DNA of 64,000 nucleotides from Scylla paramamosain. Taxonomy: Eukaryota; Arthropoda; Malacostraca; Decapoda; Portunidae. The notes beneath the pieces are model-generated. The model saw nothing but the letters and a program-made list of their open reading frames with translations. It made no database searches and had not been told where the DNA came from. Positions 14,047 to 28,670 of this stretch are shown piece by piece. Within the stretch, counting starts at the first letter, position 1; each line of letters opens with the position of its first letter. The position numbers and the translations under genes are program-made. The stretch covers positions 22,643,430-22,707,429 of the forward strand of contig NC_087172.1 in NCBI RefSeq assembly GCF_035594125.1, written 5' to 3'.

Positions 14047-15534
14047 TCAAAAATTGGTGGATAAGTGTCTTGAAACCTCCCTCTTGAAGGAATTCAAGTC
14101 ATAGGAAGGTGGAAATACAGAAGAAGGCAGGGAGTTCCAGAGTTTACCAGAGAAAGGGATGAATGATTGAGAATACTGGTTAACTCTTGCGTTAGAGAGG
14201 TGGACAGAATAGGAGTGAGAGAAAGAAGAAAGTCTTGTGCAGCGAGGCCGCGGGAGGAGGAGAGGCATGCAGTTAGCAAGATCAGAAGAGCAGTTGGCAT
14301 GAAAATAGCAGTAGAAGACAGCTAGATATGCAACATTGCGGCGGTGAGAGAGGGGCTGAAGACAGTCAGTTAGAGGAGAGGAGTTGATGAGACGAAAAGC
14401 TTTTGATTCCACCCTGTCTAGAACAGCAGTATGAGTGGAACCCCCCCAGACATGTGAAGCATACTCCATACATGGACGGATAAGGCCCTTGTACAGAGTT
14501 AGCAGCTGGGGGGGTGAGAAAAACTGGCGGAGACGTCTCAGAACACCTAACTTCATAGAAGCTGTTTTAGCTAGAGATGAGATGTGAAGTTTCCAGTTCA
14601 GATTATAAGTAAAGGACAGACCGAGGATGTTCAGTGTAGAAGAGGGGGACAGTTGAGTGTCATTGAAGAAGAGGGGATAGTTGTCTGGAAGATTGTGTCG
14701 AGTTGATAGATGGAGGAATTGAGTTTTTGAGGCATTGAACAATACCAAGTTTGCTCTGCCCCAATCAGAAATTTTAGAAAGATCAGAAGTCAGGCGTTCT
14801 GTGGCTTCCCTGCGTGATATGTTTACCTCCTGAAGGGTTGGACGTCTATGAAAAGACGTGGAAAAATGCAGGGTGGTATCATCAGCATAGGAGTGGATAG
14901 GACAAGAAGTTTGGTTTAGATCATTAATGAATAATAAGAAGAGAGTGGGTGACAGGACAGAACCCTGAGGAACACCACTGTTAATAGATTTAGGAGAAGA
15001 ACAGTGACCGTCTACCAGAGCAGCAATAGAACGGTCAGAAAGGAAACTTGAGATGAAGTTACAGATAGAAGGATAGAAACCGTAGGAGGGTAGTTTGGAA
15101 ATCAAAGCTTTGTGCCAGACTCTATCAAAGGCTTTTGATATGTCCAAGGCAACAGCAAAAGTTTCACCAAAGTCTCTAAAAGAGAATGACCAAGACTCAG
15201 TAAGGAAAGCCAGAAGATCACCAGTAGAGCGGCCTTGACGGAACCCATACTGGCGATCAGATAGAAGGTTGTGAAGTGATAGATGTTTAAGAATCTTCCT
15301 GTTGAGGATAGATTCAAAAACTTTAGATAAGCAGGAAATTAAAGCAATAGGACGGTAGTTTGAGGGATTAGAGCGGTCACCCTTTTTAGGAACAGGTTGA
15401 ATGTATGCAAACTTCCAGCAAGAAGGAAAAGTAGATGTTGACAGACAGAGCTGAAAGAGTTTGACTAGGCAAGGTGCAAGCATGGAGGCACAGTTTCGGA
15501 GAACACAGTTTCGGAGGGACCCCATCAGGTCCAT
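14047..15534 (-). pseudogene. LINE reverse transcriptase, main part (copy 1)
   Basis: An open frame of about 495 codons. It reads, in order: the fingers region with PVPKKGDRSNPSNYRPIAL; QYGFRQGRSTGD; catalytic motif A ALDISKAFDRVWH; SGVPQGSVLSP; the YADD catalytic box at 14878-14889; a thumb region with [14 protein letters not shown]; and the C-terminal RPCMEYASHVWGG segment typical of jockey/CR1-type LINEs. It ends near the tail RHLSTNF. The enzyme would copy the element RNA at a nicked target. Apart from the frameshift at its 5' end no stop interrupts it, so the copy is fairly young. The endonuclease is missing, so autonomous movement is not expected. Family placement (jockey superfamily in the broad sense) is by motif only. 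Confidence 0.85.
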
Positions 15535-16157
15535 AAGCCTTCCGAGGGTTTAGACCAGCGAGGGCATGGAAAACATCATTACGAAGAATTTTAATACGTG
15601 GCATGAAGTAGTCAGAGGGTGGAGGAGAGGAAGGAACAAGCCCAGAATCGTCCAAGGTAGAGTTTTTAGCAAAGGTTTGAGCAAAGAGTTCAGCTTTAGA
15701 AATAGATGTGATAGCAGTGGTGCCATCTGGTTGAAGTAGAGGAGGGAAAGAAGAAGAAGCAAAGTTATTGGAGATATTTTTGGCTAGATGCCAGAAATCA
15801 CGAGGGGAGTTAGATCTTGAAAGGTTTTGACATTTTCTGTTAATGAAGGAGTTTTTGGCTAGTTGGAGAACAGACTTGGCATGGTTCCGGGCAGAAATAT
15901 AAAGTGAATGAGATTCTGGTGAAGGAAGGCTTAAGTACCTTTTGTGGGCCACCTCTCTATCATGTATAGCACGAGAACAAGCTGTGTTAAACCAAGGTTT
16001 AGAAGGTTTAGGACGAGAAAAAGAGTGAGGAATGTACGCCTCCATGCCAGACACTATCACCTCTGTTATGCGCTCAGCACACAAAGACGGGTCTCTGACA
16101 CGGAAGCAGTAGTCATTCCAAGGAAAATCAGCAAAATACCTCCTCAGGTCTGTCTAG
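15500..16157 (-). pseudogene. LINE endonuclease-RT linker and RT N-terminus (copy 1), frameshifted
   Basis: This open frame continues the RT frame upstream. It reads PWNDYCFRVRDPSLCAERI, then a basic linker (AHKRYLSLPSPESHSLYISA), then NPRKAYGPDGVPP, the conserved RT entry motif. At about 15500-15520 the frame shifts. The sequence GAAACTGTG occurs twice, separated by TTCTCC, whereas copies 2 and 3 have only one copy plus a different 5-nt piece. The net gain of 4 nt breaks the ORF. It is therefore one gene with the 495-codon frame, split by a small local duplication. Confidence 0.75.
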
Positions 16158-16158
16158 T

Positions 16159-17621
16159 TCTTTGTAAAAGTTTGTTTTATTCACATGTAATGTGATTGCC
16201 CTTCTTTTAAGTACTTTATTGCCTAACACGCTCATAAACACTCAATAGACATTTTCTGGCAATATAATTTTTTCCCCACATAAACCTAGTTTCGCATGGA
16301 ATTTAGTGTTTTGGTAACTAAGAATGTGAAAAACACTCAAAATACACGCATTTGGTAAGGTTGTTCTGTATCTCAATCAAGAGTGTTATTCATGAGTTTC
16401 AGCATTTTGGTATCTAAGAAACTTTTGCCTTGTGGTTGTTGTGAAACTATAAAACACTCATTATACAGGTTTCTCGGAATGTCCTTTTGTTTCCCAATAT
16501 AGTGTGCTTTGCATACATTTTCGCGTTTTTTGTAGGTAAGAAGCTCAAAAACACTCAAAATTTACCTTTTTGGCAGTGTTATTCTATTTCTTCATATTGG
16601 TTTGTTTGCATCCGTTTTAGTGTGTTTCTACGTAAAACACTGAAAAGACAAGTGTTAAATGATTTTGTTTTGGATTCCCATATAGAGTGACTTCCATATT
16701 AATTATTGTTTTGGTGCCTAACATGAAAAAAAAAACACTCAAAAGACAGGTTTCTGGTAAAGTCGTTTAATTTCCCTATAGAGGTGGCTTTGCATGCAAT
16801 TTAGGTTTTGGTACATAATTGTCCGAAAAAAAAGCTAAAATTAACTTTTTTTGATAATGTTCTTTTTTCCACATAATTTCCCTGAATTTTGCCTGAATTT
16901 TGGCATCTCACTACCTATGAAGAAGAATAACAAAAAAAAAGGAAAATTCTTTTTTTTTTCTCTCTATAAAGAGTGTTATTTGTGGATTTTAGCTTTTTGG
17001 TGCTTAAGAAATTCAATAACATTCATAATACACGTTTCTCGTAATGTCCTTTCGTTTCCCAAACATAGGGTTCTTTGCATGTATTTAAGCGTTTTTATAG
17101 GTAACATGATCAAAAACACTCAAAATACATGCTTTTGGTAATGTTATTCTGTTTCTTTATAAAGGATGTTTTGCATGCGTTTTAGCGTTTTGGTATGTTA
17201 GGAGCTCAAAAAACTTAAAGGCAAGTTCTTGGTTAAAGTTGGTTTTATTCCCATGTAATGTGATTGCCCTGCTTTTTAATGCTTTATTGCCTAACACGCT
17301 CAAAAACACTCAAAAGACACTTTTCTGGAAATGTCTTTTTTTTTCTCCACATGAAGCTAGTTTCGTATGCAATTTGGGTTTTTGGTAACCAAGAATGTGA
17401 AAAACACTCAAAATACACGCATCTGGTAAGTTTGTTGTGTTTCTCAATTAAGAGTGTTATTCATGAGTTTCAGGGTTTTGGTATCTAAGAATCTGAAAAA
17501 CACATAATGCACGTTTCTCGTAATGCCCATTTTTTTCCTCATTTAGGGTGCTTTGCATGCATTTTGGCATTTTATTTTTCACGGAATAGCTGAAAACACT
17601 GAAAATACACGCTTTTGGTAA
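16159..17621 (-). repeat. satellite array, minus orientation
   Basis: The satellite resumes at GTTCTTTGTAAAAGTTTG, in mid-unit. The GCCCT(T/G)CTTTT variant at 16198 and 17268 gives one full period of about 1070 bp. It ends at ACGCTTTTGGTAA against the 3' tail of the next LINE. Confidence 0.8.
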
Positions 17622-17828
17622 TAAGAACATAAGAACATAAGAAATAAGTAAATATGCAAGAAGGCATCAGGCCTACACGTGGCAGTACTTGTATGAAATA
17701 TGCCTACTTATTTAAACCTATCATTCCCATCTATAAATGTGTAATTTTCTCTTACAGTTGCCAAATGCCTCAGCACTAACAGCTTGATTACTAAGTCCGT
17801 TCCAATCATCTACTACTGTATTTGAAAA

Positions 17829-18660
17829 CTAATTCCTTCCTGTTTCCTTTTTGAACATCAAGTTTTCAGGCTCAAGCCTGAAAACTTGATGTTCTATTTT
17901 TCTTGTTCTATCATGGTTACAGATTCTAAGAATTTTCCTTATGTTCCCCTTGTTATAACCCATATACCTCTTAAAGACTTCTATCAGGTCCACTCTTAAC
18001 CTACGTCTCTCTAAAGAATGTAAATTTAACAGCTTGAATCTCGCTTCGTAAGGAATACTCCTCATTCCCTGTATCTTTTAGTCATTCTCCTTTGAAGTGA
18101 TTTTAATAGACCTTTATCCTTCCTGTGATGTGGTGACCAGAATAGGACAGCGTAGTCTAGATGAAGTCTGACCAGCGCTAAATGTAACTTTAATATTACT
18201 TCGGGAGTTTTACTTTTAGCACTCCTGAAAATGAATCATAATACACTATTTGCTTTTTTTCTGGCCTCTTTGCATTGCTTTCTTAAACGGAGTTCAGAGC
18301 TAACTTTAAATCTCAAATCTTTTTCTAACCCTGAACCTACCAGAACTTGGTTGTTCATTGTGTAACTACTGTGTGGGTTTCTTCTACTTTCGCTAAGTGC
18401 TTTGCATTTGTTGATATTAAACTGCATTTGCCATCTGTCTGTCCATTCGTTCATCCTATCCAAATCTGCCTGCAAGGCGATGGTATGCGATTCTGACCTA
18501 ATTAATCTACATACTCTCGTGTCATCCGCAAATTTACTAACAACACTACTAATTCCACTATCCAAGTCATTGACATATATTACAAACAACATCGGCCCTA
18601 ATACTAATAATCCCTTTGTCACCCGACTAATTACTTGACCCCACTCGGATTTAGAGCCGT
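17829..18660 (-). pseudogene. LINE reverse transcriptase C-terminal half, decayed
   Basis: On the minus strand, 18236-18622 encodes GPMLFVIYVNDLDSG, the FADD catalytic box (18521-18535), LDRMNEWTDRWQMQFN and KKANSVL. 17829-18065 encodes the downstream segment with IPYEARFKLLNLHSLERRR and KRYMGYNKGN. These are the palm and thumb blocks of a CR1/jockey-type RT, in different frames and separated by stops. It is a dead copy; the frames are recognisable by comparison with the plus-strand relative at 37.1-38.1 kb. Confidence 0.8.
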
Positions 18661-18712
18661 TTATTACAACACTCTGTCGCCTGCCGCTTGGCTATGACTT
18701 CATCCAGATTAC

Positions 18713-18960
18713 TTATAACATTTTTCCAATTCTTAAATACTGTGGAATAAATTTCATCTGGTCCTGGTGACTTGAACTTTTCAGCTTATCTATCTCCTGT
18801 TCCACTATCTCTTTAGTTATGGTAATATCTGTCAGCTTCTCATTTTCTTCTACTCTAAATGTCTTGTCACTATTCGGCAAATCCTGCATGTTTTCCTGGG
18901 CAAAGACAGTTAAAAAATACTCGTTCACAATTTTACTAATCTCCTCCCAACAACTAAGCA
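18713..18960 (-). pseudogene. LINE region upstream of RT (same decayed copy)
   Basis: The minus-strand frame reads NEYFLTVFAQENMQDL, FRVEENEKLTDITITKEIVE and EQEIDKLKSS. It matches the plus-strand relative at 35.30-35.46 kb (EENEKLKDITIIKEIVEQ). This is the linker just before the RT fingers in CR1/jockey-like elements. It is short and out of frame with the rest. Confidence 0.75.
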
Positions 18961-19266
18961 GGTCCCATTCTGCTGTCTTTAAGGAACTATTGTTTCTCTA
19001 TTCTTCGTCTTATATGCCTGATAAAATCCCTTGGGGTCCATCTTCGCTTGGCTGGCTACCTTTAATTCATAACTATTTTTAGCTTTCCTTGTTAAACTCC
19101 TGACTTTTAAAATTCATTATATTATGGCCTTAAAACCACTTCCCCTGTCTTTAATCTCATATATACTTCTCTTTCGCCCTATGTAATGTTTTAACCTCAG
19201 TCATCCATTTAGGATCATTCTTCTGCGATCTTATTCTTCTGTCCTGAATGTAATTTATCAACGAAA

Positions 19267-21640
19267 TATTTATTTCGCTTCTCTATAAAGGGTGTTTTGC
19301 TTGAGTTTTAGCGTTTCTGTACATAAGAACCTTTAAAACAGGTTGTTAGTAATGTTATTTTGTATTCCATTATGGAGCGCTTTCCATGCTTTTCAGCGTT
19401 TTGGTGTCTAACACGTTGAAAAACACTCAAAAGACACGTTAATGATAATGTCGTTTCGTTTCCCGATAAAGGGGGCTTCCAATGCATTTTGTCTTTTGGT
19501 ACTTAACAATATAAAAAAAAGTTTAAGTAAAAGTTTTCGGTAGAGTTTTTTCCATATAAAGTTCTAATCATGTGTTTTTGAGTCTGGGTACCTAAAAAGC
19601 TCAAAATCTCTCATAATACACTTTTCTCGTAATGTCCTTTCTTTTCTCCATGAAGGATGCTTTGCGTGTAATTTGGCACTTTTATACTTAACAAGCACAA
19701 AAACAATCAAAATACAAGTTTTTGGTAATGTTAATTTGTTTCTCCGTAAAGGTTGTCTTGCATGCTTTTCAGCGATTTCGGATGTAAGAAGGTGAAAAAC
19801 ACTCTAAAGACACTTTCTTGGTAATGTTATTTTATATTGCCAAATAGGGTGCTTTCAATGCTTTTTAGCATTTTGATTCCTAACACTGAAGTAAACACTC
19901 AAAAGACACGTTTCCTGTAATATCGTTTTGCTTCTTCATATAGGGATCTGCATGCATTATGATGTTTTGCTACATAATGTGAAAAACGCTCAAAATAAAG
20001 ATTTTAGGTAATGTTGTTCTTTTTCTCTATATAGGGTGCTATTCATCCTTTTTAGCGTTTCGGTACTTCGGAAGCTTACTTAGGAAGCTCAAAAACACAA
20101 ATAAAACTTGTTTCTCCAAACGTCTTTCCATTTCCCCATATAGGATGCTTTGTATGTATTTTGACGTTTTGGTACATAAAAAGGAAAAAAAAACACTCAA
20201 AAAACACGTTTTTGGTGATGTTCTGTTTCTCTGTTAAGAGATATACAATATATTTAATTTTCATTCAGGCGGTTTAGTGTTTGGTACTAAGAGACTCAAA
20301 ACTCTCATAATGCACGTTTCTCGCAATGTCCTATCGTTTCCTCATACAGGGTGCTTTACATGCATTTTTAAGATGATGTACGTAACAGACTCAAAAAGAC
20401 TCAAAATACACGTTTTTGGTAATTTTTTTTTTCTGTTTGGTAAGATTATTCGTGTTTGTTGCACGTGTTTTAGCGTTTTGGAACGTAAAAAGTTTAAAAC
20501 ACTTAAAAGACATGCTTATTATTTTGCATTTCTATATAAGGTGCTTTCCATGCTATTTAGCGTTTTCGTGCCTAACGCGCTGAAAAACACATAAAAACAC
20601 ATTTCTTACATTGTTGTTTAATTTTCTCGTATAGCGAGCAAGCATTATGGTGTTTTGCTACCTGCCAATGTGAAAAACATTCAAATTACACGATTTTGGT
20701 AATGTTTTTTTCTTTCTCCATTTTTGCGTTTTGGTACCTGAGAAACTAAAAAAAAAAAAACTCATAATACACGTTTTTTGTCATGTCCTTTTGTTTCCTC
20801 ATATAGGCCGTTTTTGGTGCTTTGTTACCTAACAGGGTGTTTGCGTGTATTTTGATATTTTAGTTCGTAAGAACCTAAAAAAAACACTCTAAAGACACGT
20901 TTTAGTAAAGTTGTTTTGTATTCCCCTATGGGGTGATTTCGTTGCTTCTTACTGATTTGGTGCCTAACACGCTCAAAAAATAACAAAAGACAAGTTTCTA
21001 GTGATTTCGTTTCGTTTCTTCATATAGGTTGCTTTACATGCATGTTGGCGTTTTGGTAATTATCAATGTAAAAAAATACCCGTATTTGGTAAGTTTGTTC
21101 TTTTTCTTCAGAGCACTATTGAAGTACTGATTTGGTACTTAATAAAATAATAATAAAAAAATAAAAAAAACACAACAAACGTTTCTCGTAATGTCCTTAT
21201 TATTTCCATATGCAGGGTGATTTGTTTGATGACAGGCGATTTTGTACATAATAAGCTCAAAAAAAAATAAATAAAAAAACACAAAATACACGTTTTTGGT
21301 TAGTGTATTCTGTTTCTCTATATATGGTATTTTCATACGTTTTTAAAGTCGTTTCATATATCTATATATGGGTCTTTGCATAAATTTTGGCTTTTTGGTA
21401 ACCAACAATGTCATAACACTCAAAATGCACGTTTTTTTTTTTTTTTTTTGGCAGTATTGTTCTGTTTCTCCATATAGAGTGTTTTTCATGCGTTTTACCC
21501 TTTTGATACTAAGAAAATAAAAAACACTCATAATACACGTTTCTCGTAATGTCTTTTAATTTTTCCCATATAGGATATTTCCGATTCATTTAGGCGTTTT
21601 TTTACGTAACAATCTTACAAAAGACTCAAAATACTTGTTT
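19267..21640 (-). repeat. strongly diverged satellite block, minus orientation
   Basis: Monomers of roughly 100-115 bp still show the skeleton GCATG-TTTT-GCGTTTTGGTA ... AAAACACTC ... ACACGTTT-TGGTAATGT. The fixed order of variants seen in the regular arrays is lost and monomer-to-monomer divergence is clearly higher. It may be an older part of the satellite that escaped homogenisation. Nothing coding is visible. Confidence 0.65.
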
Positions 21641-22540
21641 TGTATGCGTTTTAGCGTTTTCTTATGTAAGGAGCTTAAAAACACTTAAAGACAAGTTATT
21701 GGTAAAAGTTGGTTTTATGCCCATGTAATGTGATTGCCCTGCTTTTTAGTGCTTTACTGCCTAACACGCTCAAAAAAACTCAAGACACTTTTCTGGTAAT
21801 ATTTTTTTTTTTCACACATAAAGCTAGTTTCGCATGCAATTTGGGGTTTTGGTAAGTAAGAATGTTAAAAAGATTCAAAATACACCCATTTGGTAAGGTT
21901 GTTCTGTTTCTCAATTAAGAGTGTTATTCATGAATTTCAGCATTTTGGTATCTAAGAAACCCATATACACGAATTTTTGCGTGTTTTGCCTTGTGGTTCT
22001 TGTGAAACTATAAAACACTCATTATACACGTTTCTCATAATGTCCTTTTCTTTCCCAATATAGAGTGCTTTGGAACTATTTTCGCGTTTTCTGTAGGTAA
22101 CAAGCTCAAAAACACTCAAAATATAACTTTTTAGTAATATTATTTTATTTCTTCATATTGGTTGGTTTGTATCCGTTTTAATGTTTTTCTAAGTAAAACA
22201 CTAAAAAGACACGTTTTCAGTAATTTTGTTTTGGATTCCCATAAAGAGTGACTTCCATATTATTTATCGTTTTGGTGCCTAACTTGCTGAAAAACACTCA
22301 AAAGACAGGTATCTGGTAAAGTCGTTTAATTTCCTCATGTAGGTGGCTTTGCATACATTTTAGGGTTTGGTACATAACAGTCCGGAAAAAAAAAAAAAAA
22401 AGCTAAAATTAACTTTTTTCATAATATTATTTTTTCACATAAATTCCCTGAATTTTGCCAGAATTTTGGCATCTCCGTACCTATGAAGATAAATAACAAA
22501 CAAACAAAAAATCCTAGTTTTTATTTATTTATTTATTTTC
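21641..22540 (-). repeat. satellite array, minus orientation
   Basis: Regular higher-order sequence resumes (GCCCTGCTTTTTAGTGC at 21738) and runs to the T-rich segment, where orientation switches at about 22540 (TTTATTTATTTTCACG / TATTTTGAGTGTTTTTG). Confidence 0.8.
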
Positions 22541-24810
<2,270 letters not shown>

Positions 24811-26125
24811 AAAAACGCGAAAATGGATGCAAAGCACTCCGTATTGGGAAAGAAAAGGACATTCCGAGAAACATGTATAATGAGTGTCTTATTATTTTCG
24901 GGGAAAAGAACTTGTGGTTCACAAGAACCACAAGGCAAAAAACGCAAAAACTCGTGTATATAAAGAAGTTTCTTAGATACCAAAATGCTGAAACTCATGA
25001 ATAAAAATCTTAATTGAGAAACAGAACAACATTACCAAATGAGTGTATTTTGCGTGTTTTTTCATATTCTTTTCCAAAACCCTAAATTGCATGCGAAACT
25101 AGCTTTATGAGGGAAAAAAAATGACATTACCAGAAGTATCTTTTCAGTGTTTTTGAGCGTGTTAGGCAATAAAGCACTAAAAAGCAGGGCAATCATATTA
25201 CATTGCAATAAAACCAACTTTTACCAAGAACTTGCCTTGAAGTGTTTTTCAGCTCCTTACATACCAAATCGCTAAAATGCATGCAAAACACTCCTTTATG
25301 GAGAAGCAGAATAACATTCCCAAAAATAAGTGTTTTGAGTGTTTTTTTATCATATTACCTATAAAACGCTTAAATACATGCAAAGATCCCCATATTTTGG
25401 AAACGAAAGGACATTACGAGAAATGTGTATTATGAATGTTTTTATTTTCCTTAAGTACCAAAACGTTAAAACCTACAAATACAACTCGTTATAGAGAAAA
25501 AAAATAAATAAAAAAATAGCATTTTTATTTTTTTGTTATTGATGTTCATAGGTACCAAGATGCCAAAATTCTGCCAAAATTCAGGGAAATTATGTGATTT
25601 ACGTAGAAAAACGCTAAAACGGATGCAAACCAACCAATATGAAGTAATAGAATAACATTACCAAAAAAGTATATTTTGTGTGTTTTTGAGCTTGTTACAT
25701 AAAAAAAAATACGCGAAAATGGATGCAAAGCACTCTATATAAGAAAAAAAAGGGACATAACGAGAAACGTGTATAATGAGTGTTTTATAGTTTCACCAGA
25801 ATCACAAGGCAAAAAACGCAAAAACTCGACTGTATGGAGAAGTTTCTAAGATACCAAAATACTGAAACTCATGAATAACACTCTTAATCAAGAAACAGAA
25901 CAACCTTACTAAATGCGTGTATTTTGAGTGTTTTTTACATTCTTAGTTACCAAAACCCCAAATTCCATGCGAAACTAGTTTTATGTGGGAAAAAAATGAT
26001 ATTACCAGAAAAGTGTCTCTGAGTGTTTTTGAGTGTGTTAGGCAATAAAGCACTAAAAAGCAGGGCAATCACATTACATGGGAATAAAACCAACTTTTAC
26101 GAAGAACTTGCCTTTTAGTCTTTAT
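24811..26125 (+). repeat. satellite array, plus orientation
   Basis: Plus-oriented higher-order unit. One internal deletion joins GGGAAATTATGTG to ATTTACGTAGAAAAACG near 25595. It switches orientation at about 26125. Confidence 0.8.
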
Positions 26126-26599
26126 GACACGCATTTAGTAAGGATGCTCTGTTTCTCAATTAAGAGTGTTATTCATGAGTTTCAGCATTTTGGTATATAG
26201 GAAACTTCTCCATATACACGAGTTTTTGCGTTTTTTGCCGTGTTTTTTTTTTACTATAAAGCATTCATTATACACTTTCCTCGCAATGTCCCTTTGTTTC
26301 CCAATATAGAGTGCTTTGTATCAATTTTCGCGTTTTTTTTGTAGGTAACAAGCTCAAGAACACTCAAAATATACATTTTTGGTAATGTTTTTCTGCTTCT
26401 TGATATTGGTTGGTTTGTATCAGTTTCAGCGTTTTTACGTAAAACACTGAGAAGACACGTTTTAAGTAATTTTCTTTTGGATTCGCACATAGAGTGACTT
26501 CCTTATTATTTATCGTTTTGGTGCCTAACATGCTGAAAAACACTCAAAAGACATATTTCTGGTAAGGTCTTTAATTTCCTCATATGGGAGACTTTGCAT
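26126..26599 (-). repeat. satellite array, minus orientation (short)
   Basis: About 475 bp in minus orientation between two plus blocks. It starts ACACGCATTTAGTAAGG and ends at GACTTTGCATG. Confidence 0.7.
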
Positions 26600-27440
26600 G
26601 TCTTTTCAGTCTTTTTGAGCGTGTTACGCAATAAAGCACTAAAAGCCAGGGCAATCACATTACATGGGAATAAAACCAAATTTTTACCAAGAACTGGCCT
26701 TTAAGTGTTTTTGACCTCTTTACATACCAAAACGCTAGAACGCATGCAAAGTATATTTTATGGAGAAACAGAAAAACATTACCAAATACACGTATTTTGA
26801 GTGTTTTTGATCATGTTATCTATAAAAACGCTTAAATACATGCAAAGAGAATTTTTTGTTTGGGAAACGAAGGGACATTACGAGAAACGTGTATTATGAG
26901 TGTTTTTTTAAGTTCCTTCAGTACGAAAAAGCTAAAACCCACAAATAACACGTTTTAGAAAAAAAAAATTAATAAATAAAAAAAATAAAAAATGGGAATT
27001 TTTTTTTTTTCATCTTCATAGGTACCGAATTGCCAAAATTCTGCCAAAATTCAGGGAATTTATGTGAAAAAAAGAACATTATCATGAAAGTTAATTATAG
27101 CTTTTTTTTTATGATTGTTATGTACCAAAACCTAAAGTGCATGGAAAGCCACCTATATAGGGAAGTTAAACGACTTTACCAGAAACCTGTCTTTTAAGTG
27201 TTTTTCAGCATGTTAGGCACCAATACGATAAATAATATGAAAATCAGTCAATATGTGAATCCAAAACAAAATTACTGAAAACGTGTCTTTTCAGTGTTTT
27301 ACGTAGAAAAACGCTAAAGCGGATGCAAACCATCCTATATGAAGAAATAGAATAACATTACTAAAAATATATATTTTGAGTGTTTTTGAGCTTGTTACCT
27401 ACAAAAAATGCAAAAATGGATGTAAAGCATTCTATATTAG
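26600..27440 (+). repeat. satellite array, plus orientation
   Basis: Begins in the GAGCGTGTTACGCAATAAAGC variant and ends at CATTCTATATTAGGA, where the array inverts again. Confidence 0.75.
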
Positions 27441-28313
27441 GAATTTTGGTACCTAAGAAATCTCTCCACATACACGAGTTTTTGCTTTGTTTGCTTTGTG
27501 GTTCTTTTGAACTATAAAACACTCATTATACACTTTTCTTGCAATGTCCTTTTGTTTCCCAATATAGAGTGCTTTGCATCAGTTTTCGCGTTTTTGTAGG
27601 TAAAAAGCTCAAAAACACTCAAAATATACCTTTTTGGTAACGTTTTTCTATTTCTTGATATTGGTTGGTTTGCATCCGTTTTAACGTTTTTCTACGTAAA
27701 AAACTGAGAAGACACGTTCTCAGTAACTTTGTTTTGGATTCCCATATAGAGTGAGTTCCTTATTATTTATCGTTTTGGTGCCTAACATTCTTAAAAACAC
27801 ACAAAACACAGATTTCTGGTAAGGTCGTTTAATTTCCTCATATTGGAGGCTTTGCATACACTTTAGGGTTTAGTACATAACAGTCCGAAAAAAAAAGCTG
27901 AAATTAACTTTTTTGATATTATTCTTTTATCACAGAATTGCCCTGAATTTTCCCAGAATTTTGGCATCTCGGTACCTATGAAGATGAATAACAAAAAAAA
28001 AATCCTATTTATTTTATTTTTTATTTTTCATTTTCTAAATAAAGAGTGTTATTTGTGGGTTTTAGCTTTTTGGTACTTAAGGAACTTATAAAAACACTCA
28101 TAATACACGTTTCTCGTAATGTCCTTTTGTTTCCCAAACATAATGTTCTTTGCATGTACTTAAGCGTTTTTATAGATCACATGATCAAAAACACTCAAAA
28201 TACATGTTGTTGGTAATGTTATTCTGTTTCTCCATAAAGTTTTTTTTCCATGCGTTTCAGCGGTTTGGTATATAAGGGGTTAAAAAATACTTAAAGGCAA
28301 GTTCTTCGTAAAA
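27441..28313 (-). repeat. satellite array, minus orientation, right end of the main array
   Basis: Last satellite block before the inverted-duplication arm. It ends abruptly at GTTCTTCGTAAAAG, where a monomer would normally continue TTGGTTTTATTCC. Confidence 0.8.
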
Positions 28314-28498
28314 GTGATGAAATTATTCCTTTGAAAGTATTGATGGCTGATCTCTTTCTATAGGTGAGGTTTAGTGTTCTCTACTGTACCAAATACTGAA
28401 CTGTCTTTTGTACTATTTCTTCATCTGTATCCTACCCAGTAATGGTAATAGACTGAGGAACTCCCCACCTTTGTTCATTTTTACTAAGTATTGTCCTA

Positions 28499-28670
28499 GT
28501 GGTAATCAGATGCAGCATTGATTTGCTTAGGAGTTGGGTATCTGAGAATGAGTGGTTATTGGCACCAAGTGCAGATCAGTTGTGGGTAACTCCAGTTGTT
28601 GGGAGCATTCCATGGTACACAGATGGTGGGATAGTCTTGCCTTGGACTCTTGCAAATGTGTACTATGTCC
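28499..28670 (+). other. putative exon of an unidentified host gene (left-arm copy)
   Basis: Read directly: an open stretch bounded by an acceptor-like pyrimidine-rich TATTGTCCTAG upstream and a strong donor-like GTGAGT right after the Pro codon of VYYVP. The frame reads VIRCSIDLLRSWVSENEW, then a Trp/Pro-rich part with LWVTPVVGSIPWYTDGG. The same segment is in the right arm (51749-51920, minus strand) with at least one amino-acid difference (Asp to Ala). I do not recognise the protein. The composition and splice-like edges suggest a real exon, but no adjoining exons are provable here, so it may be part of a duplicated gene fragment. Confidence 0.45.

Larger units (their letters stand above)
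13941..16158 (-). mobile_element. non-LTR retrotransposon (jockey-like LINE), copy 1, 5'-truncated
   Basis: A minus-strand LINE interrupts the satellite. Its 3' end on the minus strand is the left edge, where a run of T on the plus strand (poly-A on the element strand) precedes ATGTAGGAAGG. The same 3' region occurs in copies at 39.73 kb and 44.44 kb. The endonuclease domain is absent; the sequence begins in the endonuclease-RT linker and continues through the RT. The satellite does not resume where it left off: about 350 bp of a normal unit is missing across the insertion and no target-site duplication is evident. Confidence 0.85.
17622..19266 (-). mobile_element. non-LTR retrotransposon (CR1/jockey-like, second family), decayed copy
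   Basis: A minus-strand LINE whose 3' tail, read on the minus strand, is a short tandem of CTTATGTTCTTATG. The plus-strand relative at 35.25-38.55 kb ends the same way (TTATGTTCTTATATTC at 38535). RT fragments in several frames run through the whole interval. The satellite flank resumes as CTTCTCTATAAAGGGTG, missing about 10 bp relative to an intact unit, with no clear target-site duplication. Confidence 0.8.
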
